DNA from: Cheiracanthium punctorium
Lineage: Eukaryota > Arthropoda > Arachnida > Araneae > Cheiracanthiidae
Direction: 5' to 3'
Length of the DNA: 64,000 nt
NCBI GenBank assembly: GCA_038373885.1
Contig: JAWZYV010010319.1
Span: 670,001 to 734,000 of the forward strand
Shown: in pieces, positions 56,301-64,000 of the stretch
Layout: every line of letters starts with the position of its first letter
Numbering within the stretch: the stretch's first letter is position 1
The notes under the pieces: generated by a model
The model's database searches: none
What the model was told of the DNA's origin: nothing
What the model saw: the letters and a program-made list of their open reading frames with translations, nothing else
Position numbers and translations under genes: made by a program

Positions 56301-59300
56301 TCTGAGCACTTTGGCGAAGAAAATCGCCATGGACATTTCAAAATTTCGAGTTTCGGTATCTATAATCAGGTCCACTTTATAGCCATTCACAGAATACCGA
56401 GCTCAGAATTCACATCTTTGAATAAATGCAAAATACTTTGAATAATAATAACTCGATTGGTGAAACGGAACGACCACTAGAGTTCCATGTATTAAAAAAG
56501 ATATTTTATCTTAATATTTATTACTGCAGTATATTATTTAATACTTATGACTGCAGTATTTTATCTTTTTCAAACAAAATAAGTTTAGATGAAGTGGGCT
56601 GAAAATATTTTTGATTTAATAAGACGTGCAAAGAAGTCATGTGTTGTTCACATCAGATTTTTTTATAGTAGCTATGATGATATGTTCTCTATTCATAAGA
56701 TATTCGATTAAGTCAGCATTAATAAAAGTTCAATCATCATTTTTGGTTCTATTATAACTGACTTCAATATGTTATCTCAGAGTATGTTTTCGGAAATATT
56801 TCCATACACTTCATTAATAATCTTACTTTTATTCCCTATTAATTGCTGAAGTGTTTCTTCAATTATTTCCGGAGAAAAATTGCTTTAGCATACTGCGTGT
56901 CAGGAGATTATGAAGAAATTGTCGAATTGGCGCGTTTCTGTGGAGAGTCTCGTGGATTGCAACCTGCCTTGTTCGGTTCGTTTTTCCACAGATTTAAAAC
57001 ATGGAATTTACAACACTTCGCGCACTTATCGACCGTCTGAAAAAAGTCGCCAAACACATTCCTAAAGCACATTTTAGCCATTGGCGTTTCATCAAACTGG
57101 GGGATAATTTCACTTTTTAAAAATTTTGTTGTAATACTATAACCCTATAGTACTGCTGAAACTTAGGGTTGGTATTTCAAAATTGACACAACAATGGAAC
57201 CATCGCCCGACTTGGCGTGAAATACTGCGTGCCAAATTGCTTCTCTAATTTTTTGCGGTGCATTAGCATATTACACAAAAATTTTAACATTCGCACAAAC
57301 ACCTCCATACAAACTTTAACTGTGCCGAATTTCACGGTCATCCGTTCGCGCAGTGTGCTGCAAAAGAGACGCAAAAGTTTTCCTTAGCGTATTTATACAT
57401 AGATAGATACGAAATACGTAATTATTTTAACCGCTAAATTTGGTGACATTTCGGCTGTCCTCGCGAAAGTTGATGACAGTCTGCGAGATTTTGGGCATGG
57501 TCGAAACAGCGATTGACTACAGACGTAATATGTTAAAGATGTCCCTAGACTAAATGATTAAAAATTTTTGGGTTTGTCCTGTAAACAAACTATCCAGTAG
57601 ATTGAAACCAAAAAGGGAGATGCAGAACTAGCAGTTACTACAATCTTAAATGTAAAATTTCAACATTCTAAAGCTAATAGTTTTTGAGATATGCGAGTTA
57701 CGTACATGCGCACGTATTCCAGAAGTCGCCAAGGTTGACTTGAGGAAGCTTGAGCTTGAGGAAGGCACACGATGGTCGCCTGGCCATTAGCTAACTATAT
57801 TTTATAATGGTACTATGCTTGAAATGGGTGAATGTCTTTAAAACTGCCTTTGACCGTAATGTATTGAAATTCATTTGAGTGGTCTTGTAACTGTGAATGA
57901 CAAAAATTAATAAAGACGCTATTTTTGATGGAGAGCTTTATTTTGTTAACCTTAATAGCATATATCAAGTTTGTTTCGTTTAAAATAGGCAAATATCTCT
58001 AAAATAAGCTTTAATGAATGATTGCCCATAGAGCGTAATGTATCGACATTCTTTTGGGTGGCCCTGTAAATAAACTATCCAGTAGATTAGAACTAAAGAG
58101 AGAGGAGCCTACGTATAATAGTTTTCCTTGTAGTAAAGAATTATCGCTGAACATACATAAAAAGAAAGTCTGTTAAAAAGCAAACACACACACATACTAA
58201 TTAATATTTACATTGAAGAGCAGTAGAGTTTGGTAATTTTTCGCCAAATATAAAAGATATCACCAAGCTAGGTTCAGTTTTGGGGTCTCAGCTTTTGGCA
58301 TCAAATTTGTCGATAAATCGCTAAAAGTGGTAACCGTGCCAACTTCAGACATACTACTTTCCATCTAGTGACAATATGATTTAGGCAATAATTTAACATG
58401 GTTTTTTCCTATTTTTAATGATAATATCATCAGAACTTGCCAAATTTTTGTGCTAGCACTCCCTTTCTTGAAAAAAAAAAAAAAAAAAAGAATTATTCAA
58501 ATCGGTTGACGTGGTGAAAAATTATTACTAAACATACATACAAAAAGAAAGTCTGACGAATTGATAACCTTTTCCTTTTTGTAAGTCGGTTAAAAATACA
58601 GAGGAGTTTCCCTTTTAAATTTTAAGCTATTCCCCTTGTTCTTAGGCCGTTTCCAAAAATTATAAACAGCTTACGAACCTTTTTTATCTGTGCAAAGTTT
58701 CTGTAACCTTTTTATTGCAGACATGATTGAAAGAATATCGGTGTTATTTTTGATTTGGAAGATACTGGCTTTAAAGGTTCGATACAGCTGGCTTTTCGTC
58801 CATCTCTGTATGTTATATTAAGTTATCTTCTCGAATATCTTACTAGAAATTTTAAGTGTGCCTAAATTTCTCTTGCAGGTTTAAATGCTGGTCTAGCTCC
58901 AATGTATTTGACAGAAATATCTCCTGTCCACATAAGAGGCGCTGTTGGTACCATTTACCAATTGGTCATTACCAATTCCATCTTAGTTTCGCAAATAATG
59001 GGCCTTCCAGAGATACTAGGCACTGCAGAATATTGGCCTGTATTATTTGGTAATAAATGCGTACTTGTGATATTGCCATTTTTCAGTTCCATGCTGATTT
59101 TCTTTATTTTATTTTCAAGAACTGCAAGTTGTTTTATTGAAAATTGTCTAAGGTCAGTCGTTAAAAAAAAAAAAAAAAAAGAACTCTGACTTACAGAAAT
59201 TTTACTTTTTGATAAATTACGTCATCTTACAAAAAAATACGGATATAAACTCTGACATCTGCAAAATTTAAATACTTTGTGTTGCACACACAGTAATTAT

Positions 59301-62300
59301 GTAATTACACTGTGTGACATTTAATGAAATTTTATACTCTTGCCCGAAAGAAAAAAAACTCATTGTTCACATTTTTTACAAACTAGAGGCCAAGGCCCCC
59401 AGACTCGCTACGCTCGCTTTTCGTATGAGGCATTCGGCCCCTAATAAGGCTTATTCCTAAAAAAGACATAATTTCAACAGACAAAACCCGAAGACTAGAT
59501 CAGATAGAATGTTACTGAGCTACACATTGCTTGGTTCTTGCATGTTCATTGGTACATAAAAATTTAAACTTCACACTACAGTAGACCCCCTCCCCCTCAT
59601 AACACTCTATCTCAAGATATTTTGTTATGGGAATCCGTGTTGTACGGGTCCTGAGCTATACTCCACCTGGAGTGCGGACTCCGCTTATAATCGCTGGAAA
59701 AATTATTTGCACTCCTCGGAAACACAATGATATTTAATGTTGCCATTCAAAAGTTATATTAATTAGGAGCTAAAGCGTAATAAAATCAGAACATCTGTTT
59801 CAGCTGTATTTTTAATAATGTAAAACCTATTGGACACCATGCGAATTTGCCACCCATGGCGATTTTTCATTATTTGGCGACTTGCGTACATGTAAAGTTA
59901 ATAAAAGCTACGGAACAGATAGGATAGCTTGCCACCAATGGCGACTTTTCATTATTTGGCGATTTACATATGCTCACAACCTATAATTACTGTTCATTTA
60001 AGGTTACCGGAAAACCGTTATCCATATTTTCATTTACATAATCGTTTGCAGATGGGCGTACTTAGCACTACGAATTATACCATCTCGTCGCGCTAGCAAA
60101 TATCCAAAGTGTACTATAACTGCTATAATGGCATAGTTAACGCCGCCAAATATTTCTACTGGTAGCCAACAATCCAGCTGGACCGAACCGGCTTTAAAAT
60201 AATCTGCATTTTAATTATTTTTCATTTTCAAGATATTAGTTATTCTGTTTTGGAAAAACGAATAATCGCTCATTCTAAACTCATGTTGTCTAAGCGAACT
60301 TACTATTTGAAAATTGCCAACTTTGTGTACCACATTTTGAGTTACTTATTTCATATAGTTTTTATTTTTGCTTAAAATGGGCATAATTCTAACTCATGTT
60401 TGTAAATTTCACGCGATTCTAGATACTTGGAAACGCTTTGTTGCAAAGGAATGAATGATTTTATGCCAAATCTGGCAACCATTATGTTTATTTTTTCAGT
60501 TTTTTATTAATATCTTCTAAAATAATTCGATTTTCGAAATTTAACTTAGCTTAGCAGTTTCCTCGGAATTTTACGAATACGTGGACATGTTTCTCGAAAT
60601 TCAAATCCCCACGGTTTAGGAGAAGATAAGCGAACAAGCTTTTGACAGCGGCAACGACAGCGGCCCTTACTTTCTTTTAGAATAAAGAGATTCTTTCTTG
60701 AGAAAATAAAAAACTGAGACAATTTTGTATTTGAAATACGTACTAAAGTGCTATATATTAGAAGCGTATCATAAGCTATGCGTCGTCTCTATTTTTTTTT
60801 TTTTTTCATTATTCCATTAAGTTGGAAAATATATCATTATTCATGAGTAGTAGAGTAGTAGTAGAGTAGTAGAGAGTAGTAGTAGAGAGAGAGAGAGAAA
60901 GAGTAGTAGAATATGTGCTTTTTTTTTTTTTTTTTTTTTTTTTTTCCTTACTCCATAAAACACTTCTTTGGAATCCAAAGTCATATTAAAATAGCTCTTA
61001 ACCAGTTCTTCTCACGGAAAGAATATTTTTCTTACTCATATGGTTAAATTATTAGGCTGTAACGAAAGTTTCCCGCCACCTCAAACATCGTCAGAACACA
61101 GTTTGCATTGGCGTATTTGCTCATATTTTGTCGAACTATTTTTGACATTTGAAAAAAAGAGGCTTACTTTATAACACTCTGTTGTGAAATCTCTGAAAAA
61201 TATAGTTATCATTATGTACAAGGTGTCTCCAAATGGAACTATAGCTCCAGAGGATTAGAACCACCATGAACTTCCAGTTGTGTTGCAAAAAGTCAGCTCT
61301 AGAATATCAACAAATTATGAGTACAGCTTTAAGTACTATTGTTGTATAATGTGACACTGTGCAGGTTTGGTACCGAAAGTTCAAATACAGTTATCTAAGG
61401 AGTTAGAAGTTAGTTTTTCAGGCAGATATGGCGGAAAACTTTCGTTACAACCTGATAATTCAGCGTTCAGTTAAAATCAAAATCATCGTTGAATGGAATC
61501 TCAAAAACTACTACATTTTTGACTTGCAACAGAAACTTTGCCTTACAAATAGATGCCTATTTGTGATTACATGTGGGAAACTGCAAAAGAATGACACAAA
61601 ACTGTCAGCGAAGTAATTAAAAAATTCTTTTTCTTCCTTTTTTTAAATTAGATTTCGAATTGCTTTAATTGAATAAAATAAGGTGTTTTAGAAAAATATT
61701 TGCTTCTTCCAGAAGAACTTTTACTCAGCTAGTAATGTACTATTTTCTACGTTTATTCTGCCTCATGACCATTCCGTAAACATTTATACTTGCATTTATT
61801 ATGTATTGAACAGTTGTAGCTTTAATTGTAGTTAAATTTAACAGTTTCAATACATTTTCGTTTTTATTATCGAACACTTTCCATATATTTATGGAATGTC
61901 GGTTGTGTGTGAAAATCATTGTTTTAAGACTCACTGATAATTTCCTGTATCATTTGGCCCTGAAAAGCTGCTGCTTTATTACATTTTTACATTGATGTCA
62001 TCACTTGAATCTTTTGCAGGATTAATAATAGTTCCAGCTGTATTCATGCTGGCCACATTACTGTTCTGCCCTGAATCACCCAGATATATTTTAATTAATA
62101 AAGAAAAAGATGATGAAGCACAAAAAGGTGAATATTCCTTCGAAATTTATTTCTCAGTTATCATTAAGTTGTTTACCTAGCAATGTGCTGGTGCTACAGA
62201 TGCCGCCTACACTAAGCCCATTTGAAATGGAGGCCCAAAATGATATCATTTTCCCAAACTTAATTAAATGGCTTAGGTGCAGAAGCCTCACAAGTAGCTA

Positions 62301-63766
62301 GCTACGGTGTTGTTACCCAGTATTCTGCTTTTTTATTCAGTAGAGTTAAATGTTAGTTTCTTTTCCTTTTTTTAAAAGAAAAAGGAAAACTTTTGAGTAA
62401 TCTACAACTTTCGATGTCTTATTGCATCGTCGTGTTTTCGCGGATGGCAAATTTAAGAACAAGTTGTGTAGATGGATTATTCCCAGAGCTTATGGAACTT
62501 GCAAAAGCTTAGAATTGGTAGTGGCTAATAAGTTGATTCAAAGAGAGCTAGAAAGCCAGCAGATATTAATGTATTAGGCAATCGCAGTGACAACATTGCT
62601 TTTTTGAAAAATAACCAACATTTCAAATGTAGGTTTTTAGATAAAACCATCATAACTTTTAATGATGCATAAAACTTATGCAATATTCACGATGATGGAT
62701 TGAAAACGGCAAATGCTATTGCCATGTTTATTGCCTTGTTCTTGACATGGGTGTTCATATGAGTCTGATGGGAAGTGTCATCTAGGATTTCAGAAAGTAA
62801 TTTTTGAAATCCTAGAATAGTTGGTAAGGTCAAAATTAGTAGTTAGTTATTAGTATTAGTAAGTTAGGTCTAAAATTATTAAATATTTTATTCTTAAAAC
62901 AATTAGCATAAAAACAGTAATAACCATAAATAGAGAGATGTACTTTTACATCACAGTCTCATGTGCAAAGGTATTTACTGATTTCCTACCATGGACCGTT
63001 CATTGACCTAATGTCATTTGAAGCTTAACTTTAGTACTTTAAAAACTTATGAACTTTTAAGTTAACATTTTTCGAACAAATGGAGTTGGGTTGAATTCTA
63101 ACCTCCCCTTATGTACACCAATAACAAACAAATATTTGTATCCCGTGACTACATGTGTCAATAAAGTATAACCGTATAGGAGCCCAAAACAGTGTTACAC
63201 ATGGGACCTCTGAATGTCTTAGACGAGCCTTTTGAAGAGTAACTTGTTGGTATATATTATTTCGTATTTTAAACTTAAGTTTTATACTATCAACACTTTA
63301 ATTGCTGTGTTTTAAGTGCAGTGATTAAAGAAAAAAAAATATTGCAATGTTTGATTAAGGGAGAGTGCATGAGCCTAAAATATGACTGATGGATCCGAAA
63401 GTTTAGAAATCTAATTCTAAGTCTTAACTTACGTGACTTGAGAGTTACATGTGTATCAGTAAATTTCCCGAAATAGATTTAATAATTCATTTAACAAAAT
63501 TTATTTTTCGTCCAATTTTGCATTAAGTTTTTGTTTTCTAATATTTTGTAAACAACAGTTCAATAAACTTTCTTTCAAGTAATTAATTGTTCGTCGTTGT
63601 TTTTATATTTTTTATTGCTGCAGCAAAAACATGGTTTTAACTTTACAATGAAATACTGTTCCATGTTTTTTCAACAGCATTAACTTGGTTCCGTGGTACA
63701 AATAATGTTCATTCTGAAATGGATGAAATGCGAGCAGAGTGGGAAGAAATGAAATCAATTCCAAAA
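50219..63766 (+). CDS. Glut1: Class I facilitated glucose transporter (GLUT1-like), copy 2; first 5 shared exons, runs off window
   Basis: Tandem paralog of the transporter at 1511-25093. Exons 50219-50317, 53400-53685, 58879-59049, 62020-62127 and 63678-63766 have the same lengths (99, 286, 171, 108, 89) and phases as copy 1. The 252 deduced residues differ from copy 1 at about 38 positions (85% identity) with no stop or frameshift. It keeps [28 protein letters not shown] and PESPR. It differs at the TM2-TM3 cytoplasmic motif, which reads SELFGRRGG instead of AERFGRRGG. The exons for TM7 to the C-terminus lie beyond 64000. No start exon was recognised between the end of copy 1 and 50218. It may be an independent gene or share an upstream first exon with copy 1. 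Confidence 0.93.
50389..50680. mobile_element. hAT-type MITE in Glut copy 2 first intron
   Basis: Ends CAGAGCGACTGC...GGGGGGGG and ...CCCCTTTATCAAGGGCCCTG. The flanks TGTGTATG and TGTTCATG are a 6/8 match. The flanking intron aligns with copy 1 (near 1660), where this 290-bp block is absent. Confidence 0.65.
51272..52470 (+). pseudogene. Decayed 3' half of a LINE ORF2 (RT thumb, RNase H, C-terminal finger)
   Basis: Frame pieces in order: LNILKVLTNT and SGTFKSSPVQSLYITCYDPA (RT C-terminal region); FIWIHRNLAGTQLADVGAYA near 51640 (RNase H HxGxxGNExAD end); NKLHAIQPSI near 52150; then CHTHLTIHHVLTTCTGF and LEHILCETPHTNLIHFLRLI (the C..LTV.HIL..C tail). Multiple frameshifts and stops separate them. 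An AATAAA-rich tail follows near 52560. This order is that of RNase H-bearing non-LTR elements of the Jockey/I groups. The upstream endonuclease and RT core are missing. Confidence 0.75.
52570..53399. other. Rest of Glut copy 2 first intron; nothing recognised
   Basis: AT-rich intronic sequence ending in the ctccctcag acceptor. Confidence 0.4.
53400..53685 (+). CDS. Glut1: Glut copy 2, exon B
   Basis: The exon has 286 nt, phase 0 in and phase 1 out, with acceptor tctccctcag and donor gtaata. The N-E-T sequon and GRRGG are kept. The Arg of the RFGRR motif is Leu here. Confidence 0.95.
53950..55940 (+). repeat. 'CTTCCTTG' large repeat family, copy R3 (longest)
   Basis: It starts ACTTCCTTGTACGTAGTATA, a hairpin with AAGGAAGT, and ends GACGTGCAAGGAAGTCATGTG. 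It contains a (TACG)n microsatellite (54166-54222), three ~174-bp units starting near 54229, 54402 and 54576, and then units built on TTGGCGAAATATCGCCAAATTTGGCGA-type words (55260-55490). Short ORFs across these are artefacts. A second copy of the 3' end lies at 56560-56670. Confidence 0.85.
54166..54222. repeat. (TACG)n microsatellite
   Basis: About 57 bp of GTAC/TACG units with a few GTAT variants. R2 has only GTACGTACGTACATA at the same place. Confidence 0.95.
56200..56345 (+). other. Possible THAP-like relic (weak)
   Basis: One frame reads FFVPAKRIRFWGYTCRS and ACRVLACSEHFGEEN. The CSEHF word after a W is reminiscent of the end of a THAP zinc finger, but the leading cysteines and the AVPTIF-type end are not visible. 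Confidence 0.15.
57410..58330 (-). repeat. 'CTTCCTTG' large repeat family, inverted diverged copy R4
   Basis: The reverse complement aligns with R3: GAGCGTAATGTATCGACATT, CTTTTGGGTGGCCCTGTAAA, ACTATCCAGTAGATT, TTTTTGAGATATGCGAGTTA and AGCCAAGGTTGACTT-type parts. The ends are unclear. Confidence 0.7.
58879..59049 (+). CDS. Glut1: Glut copy 2, exon C
   Basis: The exon has 171 nt in phases 1 to 1, with acceptor ttctcttgcag and donor gtaata. It encodes [20 protein letters not shown] and onward to WPVLFG. About 180 bp of upstream intron resembles the copy 1 intron. Confidence 0.95.
59845..59985. repeat. Tandem duplication of a ~95-bp TTGGCGA-containing unit
   Basis: TTGCCACC(C/A)ATGGCGA, TTTTCATTATTTGGCGA occurs twice, 97 bp apart. 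Confidence 0.75.
60840..60946. repeat. (GTA/GA)n microsatellite followed by poly-T
   Basis: AGTAGT and GAGAGA runs at 60846-60905, then about 28 T at 60918-60945. Confidence 0.9.
61052..61455 (+). mobile_element. Mariner-family element, copy M3 (404 bp)
   Basis: TA (61050-61051, 61456-61457) flanks TTAGGCTGTAACGAAAG... and ...CTTTCGTTACAACCTGA, the same ends as M2. The plus strand encodes ...CDTVQVWYRKFKY, the same helix-turn-helix relic as M1 and M2. It is shorter by an internal deletion. Confidence 0.87.
62020..62127 (+). CDS. Glut1: Glut copy 2, exon D (PESPR)
   Basis: The exon has 108 nt in phases 1 to 1, with acceptor cttttgcag and donor gtgaat. It encodes TM6 and the canonical CPESPRYILINK. 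Confidence 0.95.
63678..63766 (+). CDS. Glut1: Glut copy 2, exon E
   Basis: The exon has 89 nt, phase 1 in and phase 0 out, with acceptor tttcaacag and donor gtaagt. It encodes [20 protein letters not shown] and onward to SIPK. It is the last exon inside the window; 63767-64000 is intron. Confidence 0.93.
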
Positions 63767-64000
63767 GTAAGTTAAATACAATATGTATTTCATTTTTAGA
63801 AATATGTATCAGTGTTCTGCAAACCGCACAAAAATATTTTTAATGAAACATTAACCAAACAAGTAAATTCTTTGGTCATGTAGTGCCCACATATTTTTTT
63901 TTTCTTTCTGTGAAATTAGGCAATGAATTTAGAAAATCCAGTTCAGTAAAATATGTAACACTAAACTTTTGCGATGCATAACGTTAGATTGGTGGATGAT

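Noticed and set aside
56126..56441. THAP-domain gene
   Set aside because: Only a CSEHF word is convincing; the zinc-binding start of the domain is missing, so it is kept only as a weak feature.

Overview
This is AT-rich eukaryotic genomic DNA from an arthropod. A chelicerate such as a spider is my best guess, from the long TE-filled introns and the arthropod-type class I glucose transporter, but nothing here fixes the species. The only convincing host genes are two tandem, same-strand (+) copies of a class I facilitated glucose transporter (GLUT1/SLC2A1-like). Neither appears as a long ORF because each is split into short exons with consensus GT/AG sites.

Copy 1 (1511-25093) has ten exons. 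They join without a frame break into 470 codons plus a stop and lack only a short N-terminal start exon. Copy 2 (50219-63766, running off the right edge) has its first five corresponding exons, with exactly the same exon lengths and phases as copy 1 and about 85% protein identity over the shared 252 residues. Parts of the matching introns still align, so copy 2 can serve as an empty-site reference for insertions in copy 1, and the reverse.

Nearly everything else is mobile or repetitive DNA. Copy 1 introns hold a solo LTR ending 26 bp before exon 2, a hAT element nested in a piggyBac-like element, a pogo-like transposon containing a mariner fragment, a 120-bp hAT MITE, a roughly 1.9-kb foldback whose arms each carry a tRNA-like module, a mariner copy, a diverged tandem array, a hAT element and a Tc1/mariner-type element. 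The 25-kb spacer (25.1-50.2 kb) holds a decayed C2H2 zinc-finger pseudogene split by a long-TIR transposon, two more LTR copies of the same family, several tandem satellites (one with a coding-like VGDFNID segment), many MITEs, an element with dense CAAGCTTGA palindromes, a 3-kb pogo-like composite and a Helitron-like element. Copy 2 introns hold a hAT MITE, the decayed 3' half of a LINE ORF2, two copies of a large 'CTTCCTTG' repeat and a third mariner copy.

No rRNA, functional tRNA, CRISPR or bacterial-type feature was seen. The transporter pair would move glucose across the plasma membrane. The surrounding elements appear to have no shared function; they record successive insertions. Positions are hand-counted. 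Boundaries of target-site-duplicated elements and exons should be exact or nearly so; those of diffuse repeats are approximate.
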